From assembly GCA_017555845.1 (NCBI GenBank), contig JAFZFO010000010.1:1-46631 (forward strand): a DNA stretch of 46,631 nt. Reading direction: 5' to 3'. Under the pieces are notes generated by a model. The model worked only from the letters and a program-made list of their open reading frames with translations. It ran no database searches and was not told where the DNA came from. This document shows, piece after piece, positions 17,543 through 26,358 of the stretch (position 1 is its first letter; every line of letters begins with the position of its first letter). The stretch is from Bacteroidaceae bacterium. Its GTDB lineage: Bacteria > Bacteroidota > Bacteroidia > Bacteroidales > Bacteroidaceae. Position numbers and translations under genes: made by a program.

Positions 17543-17550
17543 TATCTTCG
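17543..17550 (+). promoter_or_regulatory. -7 element for meaB
   Basis: TATCTTCG followed by CAAAAGA; this 15-mer is identical to the one before porQ on the other strand. The predicted start is near 17555, which makes the ATG at 17573 preferable to the one at 17561. Confidence 0.45.
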
Positions 17551-17572
17551 CAAAAGATGAATGACTCTGTTT

Positions 17573-18682
17573 ATGGAACATCCCGAGAACAACGAGGCTT
17601 ATAAAGGGCTGAGAGTGAATGATGGAGTGGAGGCTTTGGGGCCTGTGAATCCATATCTTGCCACAATGCGGCGCAAAAGGGCGGCGCAACTGTCGGTGAA
17701 TGACTACGTGGAGGGGGTATTGCGTGGCGATGTCACGGTACTCAGCCGTGCTGTGACTCTGCTTGAGAGCCTGCTGCCCGAGCATCAGGCAATGGCGCAG
17801 GAGGTGGTGGAGAAGTGTCTGCCACATTCGGGCAAGTCGCTGCGTGTGGGAATAACAGGTGTGCCCGGTGCCGGAAAAAGTACTTCAATAGATGCTTTCG
17901 GCATGCATCTTCTTGCCAACACTGCAGGGAAGTTGGCCGTGCTTGCAGTTGACCCCAGCAGTGAGCGCAGCAAGGGCAGTATCCTGGGCGACAAGACGCG
18001 AATGGAGAGGTTGTCGGCGCACCCGCGTGCATTCATACGCCCCAGTGCTTCTGCAGGTTCGTTGGGCGGCGTGGCGCGAAAGACACGTGAAACGATAATA
18101 CTGTGTGAGGCTGCAGGATATGACAATATCTTTGTTGAAACGGTTGGCGTGGGACAAAGCGAGACAGCGGTCTATTCAATGGTCGATTTCTTCCTGCTTA
18201 TACAGATTGCTGGTGCCGGAGATGAACTGCAGGGTATAAAGCGTGGAATAATGGAGATGGCCGATGGCATTGTGATAAACAAGGCCGACGGCGAGAATGC
18301 CGATGAGGCACGCCGCGCGGCAGTACATTACAGGAATGCGTTGCAGCTGTTCCCCATGCCGGCAAGCGGCATGCGTCCCGAGGTGCTTACATACTCGGGA
18401 TTCTATGATCTGAACATAGAGAACGTGTGGGGGATGATAGACAATTATATTGCAAAAGTGAAGGCGAGCGGCTGTTTTGATGAACGCCGACGCTATCAGC
18501 AGAAATATTGGATGTATGAGGCCATAGACGAGCAGCTGAAGGCACGTTTCTATAATGCCGATGGAATGGCGGATATCCTTTCCCGTTATGAGCAGCTGCT
18601 CCTTCAGGGTAAGACTACCTCTTTTGCCGCAGCAGGCAAGGTACTTGATTATTTTGATAAAATTGGGAACGGAAATGTGTGA
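17573..18682 (+). CDS. meaB: Methylmalonyl-CoA mutase-associated GTPase MeaB (ArgK/LAO ATPase family)
   Basis: 369 aa from the ATG at 17573 (MEHPENNEAYKGL). An in-frame ATG at 17561 would lie almost on the predicted transcript start. G1/P-loop is GVPGAGKST (96-104), the G4-type motif is VINKADG, and the switch region contains VETVGVGQSE. MeaB is the G-protein chaperone that protects B12-dependent methylmalonyl-CoA mutase and gates its cofactor, a step of propionate formation through succinate. The mutase genes (mutA/mutB) are not in this window. Its stop overlaps the start of the downstream cyclo-ligase by 8 nt, so the two are translationally coupled. Confidence 0.93.
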   Translation: MEHPENNEAYKGLRVNDGVEALGPVNPYLATMRRKRAAQLSVNDYVEGVLRGDVTVLSRAVTLLESLLPEHQAMAQEVVEKCLPHSGKSLRVGITGVPGAGKSTSIDAFGMHLLANTAGKLAVLAVDPSSERSKGSILGDKTRMERLSAHPRAFIRPSASAGSLGGVARKTRETIILCEAAGYDNIFVETVGVGQSETAVYSMVDFFLLIQIAGAGDELQGIKRGIMEMADGIVINKADGENADEARRAAVHYRNALQLFPMPASGMRPEVLTYSGFYDLNIENVWGMIDNYIAKVKASGCFDERRRYQQKYWMYEAIDEQLKARFYNADGMADILSRYEQLLLQGKTTSFAAAGKVLDYFDKIGNGNV

Positions 18683-19208
18683 CAAAAGAGCATTGAGACG
18701 TGCGGTGCGTGAAAGGATTGCGATGATTGAAGCGCCCGATGCGCAGGAGCGTTCAGCTGTCATATGCGAGGAGGTAAAAAGACATATTGCGGTGAGCGGT
18801 GCAAGGGTGGTGGCGCTCTTTTCTCCATTGGGCGATGAGCCGCAGCTGTGGCCATTGGTGGAGCATCTGGCGCAGAGACTGTCGGTTGTGCTTCCACGTG
18901 TGGAGGGGGATGTGATGAATTTCTACTCTTTTGACAGGGGTATGATGGCTACGGGTGCCTTTGGGATAAATGAGCCGCAGGGTGGTGTGCCTGTTCAGGC
19001 CTACGAGATTGAGGCGATAGTGGTTCCAGGCGTTGCCTTTACTGAAAGTGGTGCACGAATGGGGCGCGGAAAGGGGTTCTATGACAAGTATCTGTCGCAG
19101 GATGATTTTTCGGCGTTGAAGATTGGCGTCTGTTACCGTGAACAGATTGTGCCGGAGATTCCGGCAGAGCCGCATGATGTTCCGATGGATGTCGTGATAT
19201 ATAAATGA
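18675..19208 (+). CDS. 5-formyltetrahydrofolate cyclo-ligase
   Basis: 177 aa from the ATG at 18675, which overlaps the meaB stop; a much earlier in-frame ATG at 18555 lies deep in meaB and is rejected. The signature GRGKGFYDKYL (130-140) binds the ATP phosphates, and PLGDEPQLWPL and the VPGVAFTESGARMGRG block are typical of the MTHFS family. It converts 5-formyl-THF to 5,10-methenyl-THF with ATP, returning the storage or inhibitory folate to the active pool in the cytoplasm. Length is normal for the family. The coupling to meaB is positional and has no obvious metabolic reason. Confidence 0.93.
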   Translation: MCDKRALRRAVRERIAMIEAPDAQERSAVICEEVKRHIAVSGARVVALFSPLGDEPQLWPLVEHLAQRLSVVLPRVEGDVMNFYSFDRGMMATGAFGINEPQGGVPVQAYEIEAIVVPGVAFTESGARMGRGKGFYDKYLSQDDFSALKIGVCYREQIVPEIPAEPHDVPMDVVIYK

Positions 19209-19234
19209 AGGAGAGCCACGTGGCTCTCCTTCAT
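19205..19234. terminator. Bidirectional terminator between cyclo-ligase and pfkA
   Basis: ATGAAGGAGAGCCAC is followed directly by its exact reverse complement (15-bp arms), sitting between two convergent genes. The left arm begins within the cyclo-ligase stop codon. Confidence 0.75.
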
Positions 19235-19257
19235 CAGTTGTTGTACATATTGGAATG

Positions 19258-20244
19258 TTATGATGCGAGAATCTCCTGTGCGCGTACAGTGTCACGGTCA
19301 AGGGGTTTGTCGTCCTTGATGGCTTTGGTAAACGGAATGTATACAATCTCGTTGTTCTTGAGACCTACCATGACATTGCGCTGGCCCTCGAGCAGTGCGT
19401 CAACGGCAGCCACGCCAAGGCGGCTTGCGAGGATGCGGTCGTTTGCTGTTGGGCTACCGCCACGCTGCAGGTAACCAAGGATTGACACGCGTACGTCGAG
19501 TTCGGGGAAACGCTGGCGCATGCCATCGGCAACCTCCATGATGTTGTAGTCCTTCTCGCGGCCCTCGGCAAAGAGAACGATACTGCTGCTCTTTGTGCGG
19601 CGCAGACCGTTGGCGATGAACTGGTTGATCTTCTCGAACTCGGGGTCGATCTCGGGGAGTACGCAAGCCTCGGCACCGGTTGCGATTGTACCGTTGAGAG
19701 CAAGGAAACCCGCGTCGCGGCCCATAACCTCAACGATGAAAAGGCGCTCGTGTGATGATGCGGTGTCGCGGATCTTGTCGACACACTCCATGATAGTGTT
19801 GAGGGCAGTGTCGTAACCGATTGTGGTGTCAGTACCGTATAGGTCGTTGTCGATGGTTCCGGGCAATGCGATACATGGGATGTCGAACTCGCGTGCAAGG
19901 TTGTATGCTCCGGTGATAGAACCGTCGCCACCAATTACAACGAGTGCGTTGATGCCCTCTTTCTGCAGTGTCTCGTATGCCTTTGCACGGCCTTCTTCGG
20001 TCTTGAACTCGTCGCAACGGCTTGTCTTGAGGATTGTGCCTCCGCGCTGGATGATGTTACTTACGTTCTCGGTCTTGAACTCCTTGATCTCTCCGGTCAT
20101 AAGTCCTTTGTAACCACGATAGATGGCCTTTACCTTAATGCCGTGGAAGATGCAGGCGCGAGTGACGGCGCGGATAGCTGCATTCATGCCGGGTGCGTCA
20201 CCTCCGGATGTCAAAATACCGACGCATTGGATTTTGTTTTTCAT
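19258..20244 (-). CDS. pfkA: ATP-dependent 6-phosphofructokinase
   Basis: 328 aa, close to the bacterial PfkA length. It has SGGDAPGMN (13-21), GGDGS (105-109) and PGTIDND (128-134). The glycines in GGDGS and PGTIDND are those of ATP-dependent enzymes; PPi-dependent ones have Asp and Lys instead. It phosphorylates fructose 6-phosphate in glycolysis, in the cytoplasm. It is last in the porQ-cmk-ispH-pfkA operon, 1 nt after ispH. A PPi-dependent enzyme is also encoded in this window (45464), so the organism has both donors. Confidence 0.96.
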   Translation of the reverse strand: MKNKIQCVGILTSGGDAPGMNAAIRAVTRACIFHGIKVKAIYRGYKGLMTGEIKEFKTENVSNIIQRGGTILKTSRCDEFKTEEGRAKAYETLQKEGINALVVIGGDGSITGAYNLAREFDIPCIALPGTIDNDLYGTDTTIGYDTALNTIMECVDKIRDTASSHERLFIVEVMGRDAGFLALNGTIATGAEACVLPEIDPEFEKINQFIANGLRRTKSSSIVLFAEGREKDYNIMEVADGMRQRFPELDVRVSILGYLQRGGSPTANDRILASRLGVAAVDALLEGQRNVMVGLKNNEIVYIPFTKAIKDDKPLDRDTVRAQEILAS

Positions 20245-20245
20245 A

Positions 20246-21115
20246 TTACTTGTTATTATAGTTGATTATAGTAGTCTTACAATTCTCCATCAGCCATTTG
20301 GGGGTGGATGTGGCTCCGCAGATGCCAATCGACTGCACTCCGGTGGTGAGGCTCAGGTCAAGGTCCTCGGGACCCTCTATCTGATATGAATTCGGGTTCA
20401 TCTTCTTGCACTCATCGAACAGGATGCGTCCGTTTGAGCTCTTCTTGCCGCAGACAAAGAATATCAGTTCGTGTGATTTTGCGAACTCCCCAATGCCGTT
20501 GAGGCGGTTGGCAACCTGTCCGCATACGGTGTTGAACGACTCGCATTCCCTCTCCTTGTCGACGTGCTCCTTTATCTCCTGGACAACATGTCTGTATCCT
20601 TCGAGCGATTTGGTTGTCTGTGAGTAGATGTATGTGTTCTTGTCTTTTGCTATCTGGTCTATCTGCGAACTGCTTTCAATGACGGTGGCTGCGCCATGTG
20701 TCTGTCCCACAAGGCCAAGCACCTCGGCATGTCCGGCTTGTCCGTAGATGATTATCTGGCTGTCATTGCCGTTTGTCTCCTGCCATTTCTTCTTTATGCG
20801 CTGCTGCAGCTTGAGCACTACAGGGCAGGTGGCATCAATGATCTCGAGATTGTTCCTTTTGGCTATTTCGTATGTTGCCGGGGGCTCGCCATGGGCTCTG
20901 AAAAGAACCTTGGCATTGTGCAGTTTGGCGAACTCATCGTGGTTTATGGTGATGAGGCCAAGCTTCTCGAGCCTGTCGCACTCTATACGGTTGTGCACAA
21001 TGTCGCCAAGGCAATAGAGCGTTTCGCCCTTTTGCAGCTCCTCTTCGGCTTTCTTTATGGCTGTTGTTACACCAAAGCAGAATCCTGAATGTTCGTCTAT
21101 CTCGATGTTGAGCAT
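20246..21115 (-). CDS. ispH: 4-hydroxy-3-methylbut-2-enyl diphosphate reductase (IspH)
   Basis: 289 aa. The three iron-sulfur cysteines are present: C13 (SGFCFGV), C97 (ATCPVV) and C198 (TVCGQ), along with the substrate-binding CGATSTP near 266-272. IspH carries out the last step of the MEP pathway, HMBPP to IPP and DMAPP, with a [4Fe-4S] cluster in the cytoplasm. Its start codon overlaps the cmk stop by one base (TAATG), so translation is coupled. Its products feed the polyprenyl synthase at 23874 and, eventually, MenA. Confidence 0.96.
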   Translation of the reverse strand: MLNIEIDEHSGFCFGVTTAIKKAEEELQKGETLYCLGDIVHNRIECDRLEKLGLITINHDEFAKLHNAKVLFRAHGEPPATYEIAKRNNLEIIDATCPVVLKLQQRIKKKWQETNGNDSQIIIYGQAGHAEVLGLVGQTHGAATVIESSSQIDQIAKDKNTYIYSQTTKSLEGYRHVVQEIKEHVDKERECESFNTVCGQVANRLNGIGEFAKSHELIFFVCGKKSSNGRILFDECKKMNPNSYQIEGPEDLDLSLTTGVQSIGICGATSTPKWLMENCKTTIINYNNK

Positions 21116-21801
21116 TATCGTGTGATGTTGTTGAATTGTTCAATAAGCCACTCCATCTGTTGTTCGCGGGTGAGGTTGCTGTTGTCAAGCAACAGGGCAT
21201 CGTCGGCCTGTTTCAGAGGGCTCACTTCGCGTGTCTGGTCAATATGGTCGCGCAGGAGGACATTGTCAAGGATCTCCTGGAAGTTTGCGTTGTCGCCGCG
21301 TGCTGTGAGCTCGTCGTAACGGCGCTGTGCACGTACCTCGGCCGATGCGGTTACAAATACCTTCATCTCGGCATTGGGGAACACTGTCGTGCCAATGTCA
21401 CGGCCGTCCATGACAATGCCTTTCTTCTCGCCCATGGCACGCTGCTGCTCAATCATCTCGCTGCGTACAAAGTCGAGCGCTGCAACCTGGCTCACTACCT
21501 GTGAAACCTCGAGTGAGCGTATCTCGTGCTCTACGTTCACGCCATTGAGGAATGTGAGCGAGTTCTTTGTCTCGGGGTCGGCCTCGAATGTGATGTGTAT
21601 CTCGCCCATTCTGCTACGCAAGGTCTCGGTATCTATTGAACTGCCGTTGATGAGGCCGTTCTGCATGCAGTAGAGTGCAACGGCACGGTACATGGCACCG
21701 CTGTCAAAATAGAGGTAGCCGATGTTGCGTGCAAGAGCCTTTGCCATTGTGCTTTTGCCGCATGATGAGAAACCGTCGATTGCTATGATTATTCTTTTCA
21801 T
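21115..21801 (-). CDS. cmk: Cytidylate kinase
   Basis: 228 aa with P-loop GFSSCGKST (10-18), the GRDIGT motif (NMP-binding) and the C-terminal Arg-rich lid ([11 protein letters not shown]). It phosphorylates CMP and dCMP to the diphosphates in the cytoplasm. The stop overlaps the ispH start by 1 nt; porQ ends 20 nt upstream. cmk and ispH are neighbours in many Bacteroidota and in other phyla. Confidence 0.95.
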   Translation of the reverse strand: MKRIIIAIDGFSSCGKSTMAKALARNIGYLYFDSGAMYRAVALYCMQNGLINGSSIDTETLRSRMGEIHITFEADPETKNSLTFLNGVNVEHEIRSLEVSQVVSQVAALDFVRSEMIEQQRAMGEKKGIVMDGRDIGTTVFPNAEMKVFVTASAEVRAQRRYDELTARGDNANFQEILDNVLLRDHIDQTREVSPLKQADDALLLDNSNLTREQQMEWLIEQFNNITR

Positions 21802-21821
21802 ATATGTCGTGTTTTTGTTTA

Positions 21822-22796
21822 TTAGAGTGAATAGGCAATATTGAAGAGCAGTGATGATGATGATATGTGCAGCTGGTTGTAGGATGCGCTGAACTTGATC
21901 CTGTTCAGATGCAGTCCGGCTCCAAGGCTGAAGCCTGTGAGGCCTCTTGCCGTGGAGAGCTCTCTGCTCGTTCTGTAATTGTATCCGATGGATGCGTAGA
22001 AATTGTCGCCAATGAGGATGTCTGCACCAAGAACGATGTGCTTGATCAGCAGTTCTCCAAAATTATCCTTGCTGCCGTCGGCATTGTAGAAGTCGGTCGC
22101 CTTCCAACGGTGGAGGTTGACAAGGGTTCCCGACAACAGGATGGGGGCGTGTGCAAGACGCTTGGTGAAACCCAACTGTATGTCTATGGGCATTATCTCA
22201 TGCTCTGTTTCAAAGGTCATTACCTGTCCGCCAAGGTTCTTGAATGTCAGTGAGGCCGAGAAGTCGTTGTCGGGGTTGTAATAGTTCAAGCCAAGATCCA
22301 CTCCTATTGCGAGTGAGTTGAGGCTCTCGTATTGCGAATAGATGAACTTGCCCGACACACCGCCGCTCCAGTGTTCGCTCAACAGGTTGCTGTACATGAA
22401 GGCCAACTCCATGTCCATGGCGCGGAATGTGCCTGTAAAGATATTGTCGTGTGTATATCCGTCGAACTTGCCGTAGTCGATGTATCTTGCAGCCACGGCT
22501 CCTGCGGAGCGTTCGCCGAAGGTCTTGTTGAATGCGGCTCCGGCAACCTTGCTGCCGCTCATGTATGTCATGAACGAGAGGTCGATGGTCTTGTCCGATA
22601 CGTTGATGAGCAGTGCAGGATTGTGCATTGACATTGAAAGGTCGTCATCGATTATGGAGATGTTGCTGCCGCCGAGTGCTGCTGCATGCGACGAGTAGGG
22701 CAGCCTCAAAAAGTTGAAGGCGCTCTCTCCACCCTGGGCCATGATGGTTGCGGGGATAAATAGAAGTATGTATAAAAAAGTTTTTATAGGCTTCAC
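21822..22796 (-). CDS. porQ: Type IX secretion system protein PorQ
   Basis: 324 aa from a GTG at 22796 ([13 protein letters not shown]), which gives a clean signal peptide ending IMAQGG. An ATG at 22838 adds 14 residues but lies about 9 nt after a -7 element, too close for a normal leader. The mature protein is a beta-barrel-like outer-membrane protein opening with [20 protein letters not shown] and containing [10 protein letters not shown], both diagnostic of PorQ in the PorV/PorQ group. PorQ belongs to the T9SS attachment and export machinery. No other por/gld genes are nearby. It leads the cmk-ispH-pfkA operon. Confidence 0.85.
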   Translation of the reverse strand: MKPIKTFLYILLFIPATIMAQGGESAFNFLRLPYSSHAAALGGSNISIIDDDLSMSMHNPALLINVSDKTIDLSFMTYMSGSKVAGAAFNKTFGERSAGAVAARYIDYGKFDGYTHDNIFTGTFRAMDMELAFMYSNLLSEHWSGGVSGKFIYSQYESLNSLAIGVDLGLNYYNPDNDFSASLTFKNLGGQVMTFETEHEIMPIDIQLGFTKRLAHAPILLSGTLVNLHRWKATDFYNADGSKDNFGELLIKHIVLGADILIGDNFYASIGYNYRTSRELSTARGLTGFSLGAGLHLNRIKFSASYNQLHISSSSLLFNIAYSL

Positions 22797-22846
22797 TTTA
22801 TTTTGTTTTTCCCAAGTATGTATGTCCGGCAGTGACATTTCTTTTG

Positions 22847-22854
22847 CGAAGATA
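22847..22854 (-). promoter_or_regulatory. -7 element for the porQ operon
   Basis: Minus strand TATCTTCG followed by CAAAAGA, identical to the meaB promoter core. The start is predicted near 22840, so the GTG at 22796 leaves a leader of about 45 nt. Confidence 0.45.
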
Positions 22855-23014
22855 ATGCTTTTTTTTTTCTTTTCTTGTTGCGGCCCTATAAATTACCCTA
22901 TTTTATATTTAAATATTACAACGCCGAAAGTGCTCTTTTAAGCCTTATTTCCGAAAAAATATATTAAAAACAAAAAAAAGATGGAATATGTCGTGTGTAT
23001 TGAAAAATATTGTT

Positions 23015-23022
23015 TATTTTTG
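23015..23022 (+). promoter_or_regulatory. -7 element for the TonB-family gene
   Basis: TATTTTTG, exact consensus, with a predicted start near 23029 and a leader of about 38 nt. The surrounding 22855-23014 is A/T-rich and holds no gene. Confidence 0.45.
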
Positions 23023-23066
23023 TCGTTTAGAAAGAGTAACCTTGCTAAATATATACAAATACGATA

Positions 23067-23807
23067 ATGGACAAAGGAAAAAATCAAGATTTTAAAGGCG
23101 CAGAACTGCTCGAGGTAAAGAAGAGCGGTAAGGCTAATTTGGAGCAGAATCGTACAACTTGGTTGTTGATGGGATTTGTGTTTGCTCTTGTGACACTGTT
23201 TGCCGGACTTGAGCTTACTGAGCAGCAGGATAAGGAAGAACAGCCTGCTCCAAAGAGTAAGTCAAAGGATGACATCATTGTAGTAGTAGAGGAAATTCCT
23301 CCTTTGGTAATTGAGAAGAAGGTGATTCCTCCTCCACCACAGGCTAAGAAGATTGTCGATGTGATCAAGGTCGTTGAGGACGAGGTTGAGATCGACGAGC
23401 AGGAGCTTGTGTCAGTTCAGGATATGAGCGAGTATGCCGATGTTGAGGAGACAGACGTGGTATTCGTTGAGGAAGAAGTAGAAGAGGAGCAGATCTTCGA
23501 CGTTGTTGAGGAGCAGCCCGAATTCCCCGGTGGTATGCAGGCTCTTATGAGATACTTCAAGGACAACATCAAGTATCCACGTGTATCACGCGACAACAAC
23601 TCACAGGGTAAGACTTTCGTGAAGTTTACAGTAAACACCGACGGTTCTATTCAGGATACTGAGGTTATCCGTTCTTCAGGTGACATCTACCTTGACAAGG
23701 AGGCTATCCGTGTGATTGAGGCGATGCCAAAATGGAAGCCTGGTCGTCAGTTGGGTAAGGCTGTGCGTGTGAAATTTGTATTGCCGGTTAACTTCCGTTT
23801 GCAGTAA
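23067..23807 (+). CDS. TonB-family energy transducer
   Basis: 246 aa. A cytoplasmic basic N-terminus (1-30) is followed by one membrane helix (about 31-50), an acidic and proline-containing periplasmic linker (about 52-150, with alternating E/V stretches and the PPPP-like IPPPPQAKK), and a C-terminal TonB domain (about 160-246) with QPEFPGGMQALMRYF, GKTFVKFTVNTDGSI and MPKWKPGRQLGKAVRVKF. TonB proteins pass proton-motive energy from ExbB/ExbD to outer-membrane receptors. exbB, exbD and a SusC-like receptor are absent here. Strongly biased codon use suggests high expression. This domain form is usually called TonB or Gram-negative TonB C-terminal in Bacteroidota. Confidence 0.92.
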   Translation: MDKGKNQDFKGAELLEVKKSGKANLEQNRTTWLLMGFVFALVTLFAGLELTEQQDKEEQPAPKSKSKDDIIVVVEEIPPLVIEKKVIPPPPQAKKIVDVIKVVEDEVEIDEQELVSVQDMSEYADVEETDVVFVEEEVEEEQIFDVVEEQPEFPGGMQALMRYFKDNIKYPRVSRDNNSQGKTFVKFTVNTDGSIQDTEVIRSSGDIYLDKEAIRVIEAMPKWKPGRQLGKAVRVKFVLPVNFRLQ

Positions 23808-23823
23808 AATTTGATAACAACAT

Positions 23824-23857
23824 AAAAAAGAGGCTGCGTAATGCAGCCTCTTTTTTT
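23824..23857 (+). terminator. Intrinsic terminator after the TonB-family gene
   Basis: AAAAAAGAGGCTGC pairs with GCAGCCTCTTTTTT around a five-base loop and is followed by a T-tract. The next gene begins 17 nt later. Confidence 0.92.
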
Positions 23858-23873
23858 AATAAATAGGAATAAT

Positions 23874-24848
23874 ATGTATACTTGGGAGGATTTAAGGAAT
23901 ATTGTAAATGAGTTTATAGACAATCTGGAATTTGAGCGTGAACCACGCGAACTGTACGCTCCTGTGCGCTATACTCTGGAGCAGAGCGGAAAACGTGTGC
24001 GTCCGGTGCTGTTTCTTCTGGCCTATAATATGTATAAGGAATGCGTGCGCGAGGCGCTCTATCCGGCCGTGGCTGTCGAGACTTACCATAACTATACACT
24101 CATCCATGACGACGTGATGGACAGGGCTGTGATACGTCGTGGAAAGCCTACCGTGTGCGCGAAATGGGGCGATACTGCAGCGATCCTTTCGGGTGATACA
24201 ATGCTTGTCCTCGCATACGAGTTCCTGTCGCATGTTCCTGCCGACAAGCTCCCTGCCATGCTTGCGTTGTTCACTGAGACCGCCAAGGAGATTGGCGATG
24301 GACAGCAGTATGACCTCGACTTTGAGAAACGTGACGATGTTGCCGAGGAGGAGTATATGGAGATGATCCGCCTGAAGACATCGGTTCTTCTTGCCGCTTC
24401 GCTCAAGCTGGGTGGTATACTTGCCGGTGCAAGTGAAAGTGATCTTGCCAACTTGTACAGCTATGGCGAGACCATTGGTCTTGCATTCCAGTTGCAGGAT
24501 GACCTGCTCGATGTATATGCCGATGAGAAACTCTTTGGCAAGAAGATTGGTGGCGATATCTGTTGCAACAAGAAGACATTCCTCCTGATTACTGCCATGA
24601 ACCTTGCATCGCCTGAGCAGCTTGCGCAGATGAAGGCATGGATGGAGAAGGAGGAGTTCGATGCGCAGGAGAAGGTGGCATGGTTCACAGCCATGTATAA
24701 CGAGCTTGGTGTGAAAGAGGCTTGCGAGAAACGCATACGTGAGCTTTTTGCCAAGTGTGATGCATATATCGATGCCATCTCCGTTGCAGAAGAGAAGAAG
24801 ACTTCGCTCAAGGCTTTTGCCAATATGATTCTTGATCGTAATCTTTAA
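23874..24848 (+). CDS. Polyprenyl diphosphate synthase (trans-isoprenyl, FPP/GGPP type)
   Basis: 324 aa from the ATG at 23874 (MYTWEDLRNIV). A more upstream ATG at 23841 is inside the terminator and is rejected. The first aspartate-rich motif is DDVMD (79-83) and the second DDLLD (209-213), with the GKRVRP diphosphate-binding motif at 39-44. Residues before the first motif (TYHNYTLIH) contain Tyr at -5 and -8 positions, which tends to limit chain length, so a short-chain FPP/GGPP product is likely, not certain. It is cytoplasmic, elongating IPP/DMAPP from the MEP pathway. It heads a dense run of six genes to 29557. Confidence 0.9.
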   Translation: MYTWEDLRNIVNEFIDNLEFEREPRELYAPVRYTLEQSGKRVRPVLFLLAYNMYKECVREALYPAVAVETYHNYTLIHDDVMDRAVIRRGKPTVCAKWGDTAAILSGDTMLVLAYEFLSHVPADKLPAMLALFTETAKEIGDGQQYDLDFEKRDDVAEEEYMEMIRLKTSVLLAASLKLGGILAGASESDLANLYSYGETIGLAFQLQDDLLDVYADEKLFGKKIGGDICCNKKTFLLITAMNLASPEQLAQMKAWMEKEEFDAQEKVAWFTAMYNELGVKEACEKRIRELFAKCDAYIDAISVAEEKKTSLKAFANMILDRNL

Positions 24849-24860
24849 TATATTTCAGGA

Positions 24861-25577
24861 ATGCCTTATCGCCGATTACCAAAGACCGACCAGGCTCGCA
24901 TACGCGCATTGAAGGCTGCCGTTGACAGCAGTATAAGGGGCGGCATATATACACAGGTCCTTACGCACAACACATACCATCGTGCCAAGGATCTGCTCGA
25001 GCGTTTCTCGCGCGAGGTGGATGTCTACAAGCGTTGTGTTGCCGAGCAGTCATCGAAAAAGGGAAATGAGCAGTACGATGCCGCACTGAAGAAGGCGAGA
25101 ATGTATGTATCGCACTTCATTCAGGTGTTGAGCATGTGTATAATGCGTGGCGAGATTGCGCGCAACAAGCGTCCTTATTATGGCTTGCCCGAGAACGAAG
25201 ACACTGTACCCAACCTGTTCTCCGAGGCTGCTGTCCTTGAATGGGGACAGAAGATAATGGCCGGCGAACAGCGCCGTCAGGCCGAGGGTGGTGTTGCTAT
25301 ATATAATCCCACTATGGGACGTGTGTCGGTGGTTTTTGCACTTTTCAAGGAGATGTATGACAGGCATCATTTCCTGCAGAACCGCACTGCCGAGGCTCTT
25401 GCGAACATTTCGAATATGCGTTACGATGTCGATGAACTCATATTCGAGATCTGGGGCGAGGTGGAGAACTCTTTCGCTTCCTTGAGTGGCGATGCGCGCA
25501 TAAAGAAATGTACCGAATATGGTGTGATTTATTATTATCGCCCCGACAGGGCAAAAAAGGAACCGGCCGATGATTGA
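24861..25577 (+). CDS. Conserved hypothetical protein, function unknown
   Basis: 238 aa, cytoplasmic (no signal peptide or membrane segment) and largely helical, with many R/K and Y residues. Recognisable blocks are KAAVDSSIRGGIYTQVLTHN near the N-terminus, FIQVLSMCIMRGEI, PENEDTVPNLFSE and a C-terminal VIYYYRPDRAKKE. I do not recognise a domain. It sits between a prenyl synthase and tatD and overlaps the tatD start by 8 nt, so it is translated together with them; similar Bacteroidales proteins are, from memory, found beside tatD. The ATG at 24861 is 12 nt after the upstream stop and the N-terminus looks natural. Confidence 0.85.
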   Translation: MPYRRLPKTDQARIRALKAAVDSSIRGGIYTQVLTHNTYHRAKDLLERFSREVDVYKRCVAEQSSKKGNEQYDAALKKARMYVSHFIQVLSMCIMRGEIARNKRPYYGLPENEDTVPNLFSEAAVLEWGQKIMAGEQRRQAEGGVAIYNPTMGRVSVVFALFKEMYDRHHFLQNRTAEALANISNMRYDVDELIFEIWGEVENSFASLSGDARIKKCTEYGVIYYYRPDRAKKEPADD

Positions 25578-26358
25578 GTTTGTCGATACGCATACCCATC
25601 TTTTCACAACTGAATTCGATGCCGACAGGGCCGACGCAGTGCAGCGTGCTGTCGATGCCGGTGTGGGGACTTTGTGTCTGCCGGCTATAAATGAAGAGTC
25701 GCTGCCGTCGTTGATGGCAATGTGCGATGCCTTCCCCGGTGTGTGCCATCCGATGATAGGTCTGCATCCTACGGAACTTGGCGATGATTACAATGGCGTG
25801 CTCGACAGGATGTACGATATCCTGAAAAGTGATGACCGCTTTGTGGCGATAGGCGAGGTGGGGCTCGATTTCTATTGGGATGATACAAGAAAAAAAGAGC
25901 AGGAAGATGTCTTCCGCAGGCAGATAGAGTGGGCGTTGGAGACTGGTCTTCCGCTTGCAATACATTCGCGTAGCGCCTTTGATGAACTGTATGACATAAT
26001 GGATGAATATCGTGGCCGTGGCCTGCGTGGTGTGTTCCACTGCTTCTCGGGCAGCGATGACGAGGCTTGTAAACTCCTGTCGTTCGACGGTTTCTATCTG
26101 GGTGTCGGCGGTGTGGTGACATACAAGAAATCCACTTTGCCCTCAGTGCTCAAGTCAGTTCCGCTTGAAAGGGTGTTGCTTGAGACCGACTCGCCTTATC
26201 TTGCTCCGGTACCAAGGCGTGGAAAGCGCAATGAAAGTGCCTATGTGCCTTTTGTCGCCGATTTTTTGGCTACGGTATATGACTGTACTGTGGAGCAGGT
26301 TGCTGCTGTTACAACAGCCAATGCGCGTACTCTTTTCCCTAAAATTGCCAAATCATGA
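25570..26358 (+). CDS. tatD: TatD-family metal-dependent hydrolase/DNase
   Basis: 262 aa, full length. Metal ligands of the amidohydrolase fold are clear: H8 and H10 in DTHTH, E in GEVGLDFYWD, H in AIHSRSAFDE, H in GVFHCFSGS and D in ETDSPYLAP. TatD proteins are Mg2+-dependent 3'-5' exonucleases on single-stranded DNA or RNA and have D-aminoacyl-tRNA deacylase-like relatives; the exact substrate in Bacteroidota is unproven. Its start overlaps the previous stop by 8 nt and its stop overlaps the next start in an ATGA junction. Confidence 0.93.
   Translation: MIEFVDTHTHLFTTEFDADRADAVQRAVDAGVGTLCLPAINEESLPSLMAMCDAFPGVCHPMIGLHPTELGDDYNGVLDRMYDILKSDDRFVAIGEVGLDFYWDDTRKKEQEDVFRRQIEWALETGLPLAIHSRSAFDELYDIMDEYRGRGLRGVFHCFSGSDDEACKLLSFDGFYLGVGGVVTYKKSTLPSVLKSVPLERVLLETDSPYLAPVPRRGKRNESAYVPFVADFLATVYDCTVEQVAAVTTANARTLFPKIAKS

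Noticed and set aside
17561-19208. meaB-cyclo-ligase as a fused gene
   Set aside because: There is a clear TGA at 18680-18682 and a separate ATG at 18675 in another frame; they are overlapping, not fused.
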